A stretch of 11,807 nucleotides of DNA from NCBI RefSeq assembly GCF_002311515.1, contig NZ_DCAO01000132.1, positions 1,936-13,742 of the forward strand, written 5' to 3'. Both the position numbers and the translations under genes were made by a program. The notes beneath the pieces were generated by a model, which was not told where the DNA came from, searched no databases, and worked only from the letters and a program-made list of their open reading frames with translations. Below, piece by piece: positions 1-7,100 of this stretch; the first letter of the stretch is position 1; each line of letters starts with the position of its first letter. The stretch comes from Thalassospira sp. UBA1131. GTDB taxonomy: Bacteria; Pseudomonadota; Alphaproteobacteria; Rhodospirillales; Thalassospiraceae.

Positions 1-5
1 GGCAC

Positions 6-37
6 AAAAAAAAGCCGGTAGCGGGGGAGCTACCGGC
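6..37 (-). terminator. Intrinsic terminator, minus strand
   Basis: A perfect 9-bp stem (14-22 with 29-37, GCCGGTAGC against its complement) encloses a 6-base loop. On the minus strand it is followed directly by eight T residues (13 down to 6). The hairpin plus long U-tract is a textbook Rho-independent terminator. It ends transcription arriving from the right, either the candidate small RNA or read-through from the LysR gene. Confidence 0.85.
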
Positions 38-192
38 AAGATCAACAGGGAGGCTTACGTCTGGGAGACGTAGGGAATCTCTTGAAGATTCCAGGTCGGA
101 TATCGTTCCGGCGGACGGATCGTCCAAAGATCAGGAAGCCGGAGCAAGCTCGCTTTGTGCGGATGCTCACAACTTATGATATGAATATAAGT
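6..192 (-). ncRNA. Candidate structured small RNA with anti-Shine-Dalgarno loops
   Basis: Read on the minus strand, this stretch folds into successive hairpins. They are ACTTAT paired across 172-177/187-192, GGACG/CGTCC at 113-117/121-125 (loop of 3), GGAATCT/AGATTCC at 74-80/86-92 (loop of 5), TACGTCT/AGACGTA at 56-62/66-72 (loop CCC), and a 9-bp terminator hairpin at 14-37 followed by eight U. The linker between the last two hairpins carries CCUCCC (48-53). The terminator loop is UCCCCC and the neighbouring loop sits in CUCCCAG. Such unpaired C-rich segments can pair with ribosome binding sites, as in several alphaproteobacterial trans-acting sRNAs (AbcR/alpha-r15 and CcsR types are known examples). 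The 5' end is uncertain, somewhere near 175-205. No family assignment is claimed. It could instead be the 3' UTR of the upstream LysR transcript, although a separate hairpin at 336-362 lies between them. Confidence 0.5.
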
Positions 193-218
193 GATCCTTG
201 GGTGGACCAAAAATAGAA

Positions 219-280
219 TGACTACAAGTCAACCATGCGTCAGGCGCATGACAATAAAATGTCAGCAATTTTAAGACATT
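219..280. promoter_or_regulatory. Cluster of four inverted repeats upstream of the candidate sRNA
   Basis: Four perfect inverted repeats lie side by side: TGACT-N3-AGTCA (219-231), CATGCG-N5-CGCATG (234-250), TGACA-N6-TGTCA (249-264) and AATGTC-N11-GACATT (258-280). The first is a 13-bp palindrome of the T-N11-A form typical of LysR-type regulator boxes. The cluster lies 5' of the candidate minus-strand small RNA, where activator sites would be expected, and about 115 bases past the LysR stop codon. A weak promoter hexamer pair, TTGGTC (205-210) then TATTCA after 17 bases, reads toward the small RNA on the minus strand. The repeats are seen directly; a role as operators is inferred. Confidence 0.4.
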
Positions 281-335
281 ATGGCACGACTGATATTTGA
301 TGTGCCCCGATATTGGTAAAACACCCCATAAACGC

Positions 336-362
336 CAACAGCCCGGCAGTGCCGGGCTGTTG
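336..362 (-). terminator. Hairpin terminator after the LysR gene
   Basis: CAACAGCCCGGCA (336-348) is followed after one base by its exact complement (350-362), giving a 10- to 12-bp stem with a small loop. It lies 32 bases past the stop codon of the minus-strand LysR gene. The following U-tract is weak (GCGTTTA), so termination may be partial. The stem strength and position nevertheless fit the 3' end of this gene. Confidence 0.6.
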
Positions 363-393
363 CAGAATCGGATAGAAGATGATGTCCGGAATT

Positions 394-1326
394 CTATTTC
401 TCGGTCGTGGCACTGGCGCTGGCGGCTGCCGCGGCCTTTGCTTTGACCTTTGAAATTTCCTCGATCAGGAAGTCACGGAACACCGCGATACGTTTGGAGT
501 GCCGCAGTTCTTCCGGATAGACGAAATAGGCGTCAAAACTTGGCCCTTCGAGTTCCGGCAAGATGCGGACCAGATTGCTGTTGGTTGGCAGCAAGTAATC
601 GGGCAGTGCCGAAATACCAAGACCGGATTCGGTGGCGCGGAAAATGCCATAGATATTGTTAAGCTTCAGGATCGGGCGCATGTCCGGTTTGAACTGCTGT
701 GCGGTTGCCATCATCCAGTTGACGTTGGAAACCGGCGGACGGGCATCCGCGCCATAGATGATCAGGCGATGGTCCTTGAGGTCTTCTGGTGTTTTGGGCA
801 TGCCGTGTTGCTTGATGTATTCCGGCGATGCAAACACGTGATAGCGCAGCGTCATCAGCTGGCGCTGGACAAGGTCGGCCTGACGGGGCGGCTGCATGCG
901 GATGGCAACATCGGCCTCGCGCATGGCAAGATCGAGTTCCTCGTCATTGAGCACCAGCGACAGTTCGATTTCCGGATACCGTTCAAGGAACTCGTTGATG
1001 CGCGGTGTTAACCAGGTCGAACCGAAGGCAACGGTTGTCGTGACCTTGAGCGGACCGCTTGGCCGTTCCTTTGATTCGCGAATGCGGGCTTCTGCCATGG
1101 AAAGCTTGGCAAAAACATCATGTGCTGTGCGATACAGCAGCTCGCCCTGTTCTGTCAGGATCAGGCCACGCGCATGGCGATGGAAAAGCGGGACTTTCAC
1201 GCTTTCTTCGAGTGCGCTGATCTGTCGGCTGACGGCCGACTGGCTCAGATTAAGGTTTTCCCCTGCGTGGGTGAAGCTCCCGGCTTCGGCAACAGCGTGA
1301 AAAACACGCAGCTTGTCCCAGTCCAT
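394..1326 (-). CDS. LysR-type transcriptional regulator, VtlR/LsrB-like
   Basis: This 310-residue DNA-binding regulator begins MDWDKLRVFHAVAEAGSF and has a winged helix-turn-helix in about residues 3-60 (NLNLSQSAVSRQISALEE, then LFHRHARGLILTEQGE). A LysR substrate-binding domain follows from about residue 90 to 290, then a short Ala/Ser/Lys-rich tail. The opening and the RVTTT-like start of the effector domain closely resemble VtlR of Brucella and LsrB of Sinorhizobium. Those regulators are, from memory, also encoded next to trxB; VtlR is known to activate an AbcR small RNA. The start is supported by AGGAG on the coding strand (plus-strand CTCCT at 1334-1338), 7 bases before ATG. The protein has no cysteine at all, so it cannot use the cysteine-based redox sensing reported for LsrB. 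The regulator family is certain, the VtlR/LsrB relationship likely, the target genes unknown. Confidence 0.93.
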   Translation of the reverse strand: MDWDKLRVFHAVAEAGSFTHAGENLNLSQSAVSRQISALEESVKVPLFHRHARGLILTEQGELLYRTAHDVFAKLSMAEARIRESKERPSGPLKVTTTVAFGSTWLTPRINEFLERYPEIELSLVLNDEELDLAMREADVAIRMQPPRQADLVQRQLMTLRYHVFASPEYIKQHGMPKTPEDLKDHRLIIYGADARPPVSNVNWMMATAQQFKPDMRPILKLNNIYGIFRATESGLGISALPDYLLPTNSNLVRILPELEGPSFDAYFVYPEELRHSKRIAVFRDFLIEEISKVKAKAAAAASASATTEK

Positions 1327-1415
1327 AGACCTGCTCCTAGATGTGCCAGCGCACGGTCGATGCGCAGGACCCCTGATAATTGTTCTCTTCTTTTATGGCC
1401 AATTTGGTTTCCACA

Positions 1416-1450
1416 CTATTAAGTGCATCACAAGCTTTGACCAAGTGCAT
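1416..1450 (-). promoter_or_regulatory. Candidate promoter and 22-bp-period repeats of the LysR gene
   Basis: On the minus strand TTGGTC (plus 1439-1444) is followed after 17 bases by TAATAG (plus 1416-1421), a weak sigma-70-like pair that would give a leader of about 80 bases. Two copies of AAGTGCAT (1421-1428 and 1443-1450) lie exactly 22 bp apart and overlap these elements; the match extends to 9 of 10 bases (AAGTGCATCA and AAGTGCATGA). Two helical turns of spacing suits a dimeric regulator, and LysR genes are often autoregulated. The rest of the 311-base gap (1327-1637) holds the trxB terminator and no gene that I can see. Confidence 0.35.
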
Positions 1451-1577
1451 GATTATTCAATCAATATGAGGCCTGTGACATTTTCTGCAAGAAGACATTT
1501 TCCTGCAAAGTCCATGGCGTGGTGCGGTTTTCGACGCAATGTCAGTCAATTGGCCGGATCGCGGCCGTTTGAAACGA

Positions 1578-1609
1578 TTAAAAAAGGGGACGCCAGATGC
1601 GTCCCCTTT
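1578..1609 (-). terminator. Intrinsic terminator of trxB
   Basis: An 11-bp stem (AAAGGGGACGC at 1583-1593 with its complement at 1599-1609) encloses a 5-base loop. On the minus strand it runs into a T-tract at 1585-1580. It begins 29 bases past the trxB stop codon. On the plus strand a weaker CTTTGGTCTTT tail follows, so some two-way activity is possible, but no plus-strand gene ends here. Confidence 0.85.
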
Positions 1610-1637
1610 GGTCTTTAGGCTCATTTGCGCCAGAAGA

Positions 1638-2588
1638 TCAGGCTTCTTGCTCTGCGATGAACTTTTCTGCCTCAAGGGCGGCCATGCAGCCCATACCAGC
1701 CGCAGTCACCGCCTGACGATAGACCTTGTCGGTGACGTCGCCTGCGGCAAAGACGCCTTCGATATTGGTCACCGTGCTGCCCGGCTTAACGAGGATATAG
1801 TTCTCGTCATCCATGTTGACCTGGCCTTTGAACACAGCCGTTGCCGGATCATGACCGATGGCCACAAAGAAACCGTCGGCCGGGATATCAAGCAGCGCAC
1901 CGGTTTTGACATTACGTACGCGCACACCTTCGACGCCGTCCATCGGGCCATCACCGCCAAGAATGTCTTCAACCACGCTGTCCCATACAACCTCGATCTT
2001 TTCATGCTTCAGCAAACGGTCCTGGAGCATTTTTTCCGCACGCAGTTCATCGCGGCGGTGGATCAGGGTAACCTTGGAGCAGATACCTGCAAGATAAAGG
2101 GCTTCTTCAACCGCGGTGTTGCCACCACCGACAACCGTGACCGGCTTGTTGCGATAGAAGAAACCATCACAAGTCGCGCAGGCCGAAACGCCACGGCCAT
2201 TGAATTTTTCTTCGCCCGGAAGGCCAAGCCAGCGTGCCTGTGCGCCGGTCGAGATGATGACCGTGTCTGCGATATAGGTGTCGCCGGAGTCGCCCTTGCA
2301 GACGAACGGACGTTTGGAGAAATCGACTTCGGTGATCAGGTCATGCACCATTTTGGTGCCGACATGCTCGGCCTGGGCTTTCATCTGGTCCATCAGCCAA
2401 GGACCCTGAATGACATCCGCGAAGCCCGGATAGTTTTCGACATCAGTTGTGATCGTCAACTGGCCACCCGGCTGAAGACCCATCACCATCATAGGTTCAA
2501 GGTTCGCGCGCGCGGCATAGATCGCTGCGGTGTACCCGGCAGGGCCGGAGCCAATGATGAGGACTTTGGTCTGATGTTCCTGGGCCAT
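1638..2588 (-). CDS. trxB: Thioredoxin-disulfide reductase (NADPH)
   Basis: TrxB passes electrons from NADPH through FAD and a cysteine pair to thioredoxin in the cytoplasm, sustaining ribonucleotide reduction and oxidative-stress repair. The 316-residue protein has the usual length for the low-molecular-weight bacterial class. It shows the FAD-binding GSGPAG at residues 13-18, the redox-active CATC at 137-140 followed by DGFFYR, the NADPH-binding GGGNTAVEEA from 154 and HRRD at 177-180, and the C-terminal FAD motif GVFAAGDV at 278-285 followed by RQA. I chose the ATG at 2588 because the sequence from there (MAQEHQTKVLIIGSG) matches the family start. An in-frame extension to 2666 exists but adds a non-conserved segment. 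The Shine-Dalgarno sequence is weak (AAAGAA). The gene ends at its own terminator and is divergent from the Lrp/AsnC-type regulator. Confidence 0.97.
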   Translation of the reverse strand: MAQEHQTKVLIIGSGPAGYTAAIYAARANLEPMMVMGLQPGGQLTITTDVENYPGFADVIQGPWLMDQMKAQAEHVGTKMVHDLITEVDFSKRPFVCKGDSGDTYIADTVIISTGAQARWLGLPGEEKFNGRGVSACATCDGFFYRNKPVTVVGGGNTAVEEALYLAGICSKVTLIHRRDELRAEKMLQDRLLKHEKIEVVWDSVVEDILGGDGPMDGVEGVRVRNVKTGALLDIPADGFFVAIGHDPATAVFKGQVNMDDENYILVKPGSTVTNIEGVFAAGDVTDKVYRQAVTAAGMGCMAALEAEKFIAEQEA

Positions 2589-2628
2589 GTTCTTTGTATA
2601 CGTCCGAGATGAGTAAAAACAGAGATCG

Positions 2629-2657
2629 AACATATGGGCAGTCCGGGCAAGACGCAA
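2629..2657 (-). promoter_or_regulatory. Candidate trxB promoter
   Basis: On the minus strand TTGCGT (plus 2652-2657) is followed after 17 bases by TATGTT (plus 2629-2634), placing the transcript start near 2622 and giving a leader of about 34 bases. The same two hexamers with the same 17-base spacing occur before yqeY, which strengthens both calls. The remaining 345-base divergent gap (2589-2933) also contains the promoter for the plus-strand regulator and is AT-rich in its middle; no gene was seen in it. Confidence 0.5.
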
Positions 2658-2862
2658 CCGCTTCACGCAAAGTTTGAGCAGCTTGTTTCGCGTTTTTTGA
2701 TTGGTGAAATTTTACGTTTGAAACAGGTAGTTTCATTGTGGCATCGAAGCGTATCGGAATGGTCGTGCAGGATGGCGGAAATTTGCGCCAAAAAGCAGAT
2801 TTTTCAGCGTTTTCAGTTACGGCATCCAAGCACAAGATTGCATTCTGATGCGGATTATATTA

Positions 2863-2890
2863 TTGCCAGCAACTTGCCTCGCTGTAATAT
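2863..2890 (+). promoter_or_regulatory. Candidate promoter of the Lrp/AsnC-type gene
   Basis: TTGCCA (2863-2868, five of six matches to TTGACA) is followed after 16 bases by TAATAT (2885-2890). A transcript start near 2897 would leave a leader of about 37 bases before the ATG at 2934. Lrp/AsnC genes are commonly autoregulated, but I could not pick out a convincing operator. Confidence 0.4.
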
Positions 2891-2933
2891 TGTTTCAATC
2901 GGGGTAAGTTTCGCGCACAGAATCGAGGAATAA

Positions 2934-3419
2934 ATGCAACGGGTCAAACTCGACAAGATCGACCGCAGAATTTTGCGCGATCTGCAGGAAGATGGCCGCA
3001 TGACCAATGTGGAACTTGCACGCCGTGCAGGTATTTCAGCGCCCCCCTGTTTGCGTCGTGTGCGCGCACTCGAGGAAACCGGTTTTATTCAGGGCTATCA
3101 TGCCGATGTGGATGCGCAGGCGCTGGGCTACAACGTGACTGTGTTTGCAATGGTCGGGCTTGCCAGCCAGGCAGAACATGATCTGCGTGCGTTTGAAGCC
3201 CGTGCGGCCGCTTGGCCGGAAGTCCGCGAATGCCACATGGTGGCGGGTGAAATGGACTTTCTTCTGAAAATCGTCTCGCACAGCTGGGATGAATATCAGA
3301 AATTCCTGACCACCGAACTGACAGTTGCCGAGAACGTCAATCACGTTAAATCCGCACTTTCGATTCGCACCGCGAAAAACATGCCCGGTGTGCCGATCGA
3401 TATTGAGGTCGAAGACTAG
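2934..3419 (+). CDS. Lrp/AsnC family transcriptional regulator
   Basis: This 161-residue protein has standard Lrp/AsnC architecture. A winged helix-turn-helix occupies about residues 5-60 (LDKIDRRILRDLQEDGRMTN, then ELARRAGISAPPCLRRVRALEETGFIQGY). A ligand-binding RAM domain follows from about 65 to 150, with the conserved segment CHMVAGEMDFLLKI. Family members respond to amino acids or related metabolites and form dimers to octamers; the specific effector cannot be read from the sequence. The ATG is preceded by GAGGAA (2925-2930) and an in-frame TAA directly upstream, so the start is firm. It is divergent from trxB, an arrangement I recall in other alphaproteobacteria, so trxB is a plausible but unproven target. 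A plus-strand terminator follows. Confidence 0.93.
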   Translation: MQRVKLDKIDRRILRDLQEDGRMTNVELARRAGISAPPCLRRVRALEETGFIQGYHADVDAQALGYNVTVFAMVGLASQAEHDLRAFEARAAAWPEVRECHMVAGEMDFLLKIVSHSWDEYQKFLTTELTVAENVNHVKSALSIRTAKNMPGVPIDIEVED

Positions 3420-3469
3420 GCGGTAACCTAAGCCGTAACGCTTGGCGTTCATCAGGTCAGAGACGCATG

Positions 3470-3496
3470 AAACCGGTGCCCAAAGCGCCGGTTTTT
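3470..3496 (+). terminator. Intrinsic terminator of the Lrp/AsnC-type gene
   Basis: AAACCGGTGC (3470-3479) pairs with GCGCCGGTTT (3485-3494) through one G-U wobble around a 5-base loop. The plus strand then continues into five T residues (3492-3496). It lies about 50 bases past the stop codon. Confidence 0.8.
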
Positions 3497-3514
3497 GCAT
3501 TTGAATGCGGCATT

Positions 3515-3541
3515 AAAAAAGGCCCGGGAATACCGGGCCTT
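3515..3541 (-). terminator. Intrinsic terminator of greA
   Basis: A perfect 9-bp stem (AAGGCCCGG at 3519-3527 with CCGGGCCTT at 3533-3541) has a 5-base loop. On the minus strand six T residues follow (plus-strand A-tract 3515-3520). It begins 24 bases beyond the greA stop codon and faces the plus-strand terminator at 3470-3496, insulating the two convergent genes. Confidence 0.88.
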
Positions 3542-3564
3542 AATCTTGATCAGCTCTTTTCAGG

Positions 3565-4038
3565 TCAGGAAAAATCGACCTTGAGAATTTCATAGCTTTT
3601 GGTGCCGCCGGGCACGGTGACTTCGACAGAGTCACCGACCGACTTGCCAATCAGCGCACGGCCGATTGGCGACGTGGTCGAGATACGACCAGCGTTGATG
3701 TCGGCTTCGATCGGGCCAACCACCTGATAGGTGGTTTCCTCGTCGGTGTCTTCGTCAACGAGCTGCACCTTGGCGCCGAATTTCACGACATCACCTGCAA
3801 GGGATTTGATGTCGATAACTTCGGAGCGGCTGAGCACGTCTTCGAGCTCGGCAATACGACCTTCGCAGAAACTTTGGCGTTCGCGTGCGGCATGGTATTC
3901 GGCATTTTCCGAAAGATCGCCATGCTCGCGGGCATCCGCAATGGCCTTGATGATTTCAAGACGTTCGACGGACTTGCGATGCTTCAGTTCTTCTTCGAGA
4001 CGCTGATGCCCCTGGGGGGTCATTGGTACTTTTTCCAT
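3565..4038 (-). CDS. greA: Transcript cleavage factor GreA
   Basis: GreA enters the secondary channel of backtracked RNA polymerase and stimulates cleavage of the nascent RNA so that elongation can resume. From the ATG at 4038 it is 157 residues, the family's normal size. The N-terminal antiparallel coiled coil contains the tip motif EHGDLSENAEY with acidic residues Asp41 and Glu44, the positions that help place the catalytic metal in E. coli GreA. The C-terminal FKBP-like domain follows (GRISTTSPIGRALIGKSVGD). A GTG nine bases further upstream (4045-4047) is in frame and would add three residues. I prefer ATG because MEKVPMTP is the family start, though the Shine-Dalgarno signal is weak for both. 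It lies downstream of carA-carB but behind a strong hairpin, so it may be transcribed both by read-through and on its own. Confidence 0.96.
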   Translation of the reverse strand: MEKVPMTPQGHQRLEEELKHRKSVERLEIIKAIADAREHGDLSENAEYHAARERQSFCEGRIAELEDVLSRSEVIDIKSLAGDVVKFGAKVQLVDEDTDEETTYQVVGPIEADINAGRISTTSPIGRALIGKSVGDSVEVTVPGGTKSYEILKVDFS

Positions 4039-4056
4039 CGCGCTCACAGCCTATTC

Positions 4057-4084
4057 TTATTAGCGGTCGATACTACAAAATCAA
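4057..4084 (-). promoter_or_regulatory. Possible greA promoter
   Basis: On the minus strand TTGATT (plus 4079-4084) is followed after 16 bases by TAATAA (plus 4057-4062). It sits directly downstream of the carB terminator hairpin. Transcription would start close to 4050, leaving an unusually short leader. The match is weak and the T-rich part also serves the terminator, so this is tentative. Confidence 0.25.
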
Positions 4085-4108
4085 CCGCCCGGCATCCCGC
4101 CGGGCGGT
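4073..4108 (-). terminator. Terminator or attenuating hairpin after carB
   Basis: A perfect 10-bp GC-rich stem (ACCGCCCGGC at 4084-4093 with its complement at 4099-4108) encloses a 5-base loop. On the minus strand TTGATTTTG follows. It lies 33 bases past the carB stop codon. The U-tract is interrupted, so some read-through into greA is likely. Confidence 0.75.
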
Positions 4109-4141
4109 CTGAATTCTTCCGTCAGGTTCAGATTAAGAACC

Positions 4142-7100
4142 TTAGTACTTGTCCCCAAGATATTCCTGAACGGGACGGACTTCAAGTGCGCCGCGTTTCA
4201 GGTTGTCGATGGCGCGCAGGGTAGCGCGGGCACCGGCGACAGTGGTGTAGTACGGGATGTCATCGGTAAGCGCAGTACGGCGGATCGAGAAACTGTCGAC
4301 CACGGCCTGCTTGCTTTCGGTGGTGTTGAACACCAGCTTGATATCGCCGTTCTTCATCATGTCCACGATATGGGGACGTCCTTCCTGTACCTTATTGACC
4401 GGGGTGACGTCTAGCCCTTCTTTTTCAAGAGCTTCTGCAGTGCCATGGGTCGCAACGATGCCAAAGCCAAGCGCAATGGCGTCGCGCGCCAGTTGAACAG
4501 CAGCCGGTTTGTCATAGTTTTTGACCGAGATGAAGATCTTGCCTTCAAGCGGCAGCGTATGGCCTGCTGCCATCTGTGCCTTGGCAAAGGCGCGACCGAA
4601 ATCGGTGTCCAGACCCATGACTTCGCCGGTTGAACGCATTTCCGGGCCAAGCAAGGTATCAACGCCCGGGAAGCGGTTGAACGGAAGCACGGCTTCCTTG
4701 ACCGCGATATGCTTGAACGGACCATGATCAATTTCAAAGTCGCCGAGCTTTTCGCCTGCCATGATGCGCGCGCCGATCTTGGCAATCGGGTTGCCGGTTG
4801 CCTTGGCAACGAACGGCACCGTACGCGAAGCACGCGGGTTCACTTCGATCAGATAGATGATGTCATCCTTGATCGCAAACTGAACGTTCATCAGGCCAAT
4901 AACGTCAAGTGCCTTGGCAAGCTGAACAGTCTGTTCCTTAAGGCGTTCGATCATCGCTTCATCAAGCGAGTAGGGCGGCAGGGAGCAGGCCGAATCCCCG
5001 GAATGGATACCGGCTTCTTCGATATGCTGCATGATGCCCGCGACAAAGACGTTCTCGCCATCAGATACGGCGTCAGCATCAATCTCGATCGCGTCTTGCA
5101 GGAAGCTGTCGATCAGAACCGGGCTTTTGCCGGAAACCTGAACGGCTTCGTGCATGTAGCGCAGAAGGTCTTCGGTGGTGTGAACGATTTCCATCGCACG
5201 GCCACCCAGAACGTAGCTTGGGCGGATGACGATCGGGTATCCGATGCCTTCGGCGATTTTGACGGCTTCGTCGACAGAACGGGCAATGCCGTTGGCTGGC
5301 TGACGCAGGCCAAGCTTGTTGATCAGGGCCTGGAACCGGTCGCGGTCTTCGGCAAGATCGATGCTGTCCGGGCTGGTGCCGAGGATCGGAACGCCGGCCT
5401 TTTCAAGGGCTGCGGAAAGTTTCAGCGGGGTCTGGCCGCCATACTGAACAATCACGCCAAGCAGTTCGCCGTTGCTTTGTTCAAGCTGGCAAAGCTCGAT
5501 CACGTCTTCGGCGGTTAGCGGTTCGAAATACAGACGGTCTGATGTGTCATAGTCAGTTGAAACCGTTTCCGGGTTGCAGTTGACCATGATCGCTTCGATT
5601 CCAGCTTCGCGCAGCGCATAGGCCGCGTGAACACAGCAGTAGTCAAATTCGATGCCCTGACCGATACGGTTCGGGCCACCACCAAGAATGATGACTTTCT
5701 TGCGGTCGGTGACTTCGGCCTCGTTTTCCGGCTCAACGAAACCATCGCCTTCATACATGGAATACATGTATGAGGTGCGCGACGGGAATTCGGCCGCACA
5801 GGTATCAATGCGCTTGTAAACCGGGCGCAGGCCAAGGGCGTGACGATCCGCACGAACGGCGTCTTCGTCCTTGCCAGCCAGTTCAGCAAGACGTGCGTCC
5901 GAGAAGCCGAGCTTTTTCAGGCGCAGCAGTTCCTGCTTGTCGGTCGGAATGCCGTTTGCGCGAACTTTTTCTTCCTCGGCGACCAGCATTTCAATCTGCT
6001 TGAGGTACCAGGGGTCAAATTTGGTCGCACCCTGAATTTCCTTAAGCGTCAGGCCATGACGGAAAGCCTGGGCAGCGTAGAGGATACGGAACGGGATCGG
6101 CTGGGTCAGCTTGGCGCGGATGGCGGCCTTGTCAGGCGCACCTTCGATTTTGACTTCGTTCAGGCCGGTAAGCCCGGTCTCCATCGACCGCAGACCTTTC
6201 TGCAGGCTCTCGGCAAAGCAGCCACCGATGGACATCGCTTCACCGACCGACTTCATGGCAGTCCCCAAAAGCGGCTTGGCACCCGGGAATTTTTCAAAGG
6301 TGAAGCGCGGGATCTTGGTGACGACATAGTCGATGGTTGGCTCGAACGAGGCCGGGGTAACGCCGGTGATGTCGTTATCAAGTTCGTCGAGCGTGTAACC
6401 AACCGCAAGCTTGGCTGCGATCTTGGCAATCGGGAAGCCGGTTGCCTTGGATGCCAGTGCCGAGGAGCGTGACACACGCGGGTTCATTTCAATCACGATC
6501 AGGCGACCGTCATCCGGGTTGACCGCGAACTGAACGTTCGAGCCGCCGGTATCCACACCAATCTCGCGCAGAACCGCCAGCGAGGCGTCGCGCATGATCT
6601 GGTATTCTTTATCGGTCAGGGTGAGCGCCGGGGCGACAGTGATTGAGTCGCCGGTATGGATGCCCATCGGATCGACGTTTTCGATCGAGCAGATGATGAT
6701 GCAGTTATCCGCATTGTCGCGGACCACTTCCATTTCATACTCTTTCCAGCCGAGGATGGATTCTTCAATCAGCACTTCGTGGGTCGGCGAAATCGCCAGA
6801 CCATTGCGCACGATCTGTTCGAATTCTTCACGGTTATAGGCAATGCCGCCGCCTTCACCGCCAAGGGTGAAGCTTGGACGGATGATTGCCGGAAGGCCGG
6901 TAACTTCAAGTGCCTTGACCGCATCTTCAAAGGTGCGAACCATGGCTGAGCGCGCGCTTTCAAGGCCGATCTTGTCCATGGCTTCGCGGAATAGCTGGCG
7001 GTCTTCGGCCTTTTCGATGACGTGCTTTTTCGCACCGATCATCTCGACACCGTATTTTTCGAGCGTGCCGTCGTTAAACAGCGCAAGTGCGGTGTTCAGC

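Noticed and set aside
50..200. A protein-like minus-strand reading frame with the end NLQEIPYVSQT just before the terminator
   Set aside because: It has no ATG, no ribosome binding site at any GTG or TTG, and overlaps perfect RNA stems that explain the conservation-like pattern better. It should be reconsidered if the frame proves conserved in relatives.
210..232. TTGACT followed by TATTTT as a minus-strand promoter
   Set aside because: The hexamers are only 11 bases apart, too close for a sigma-70 promoter. TTGACT is also part of an inverted repeat.
1539..2612. Long plus-strand open frame of 357 codons
   Set aside because: It lies antisense to trxB, whose motifs and length are complete. 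The open frame is a by-product of GC-rich codon bias and its translation resembles no family I recognise.
2589..2666. 26-residue N-terminal extension of TrxB
   Set aside because: The added residues are not part of the TrxB fold and overlap the likely promoter. The family start at MAQEHQTK is clear.
4709..5518. Plus-strand open frame of 269 codons, and a similar one of 274 codons at 7529-8353
   Set aside because: Both are antisense shadows of carB and carA respectively, without a credible start region or protein-family features.
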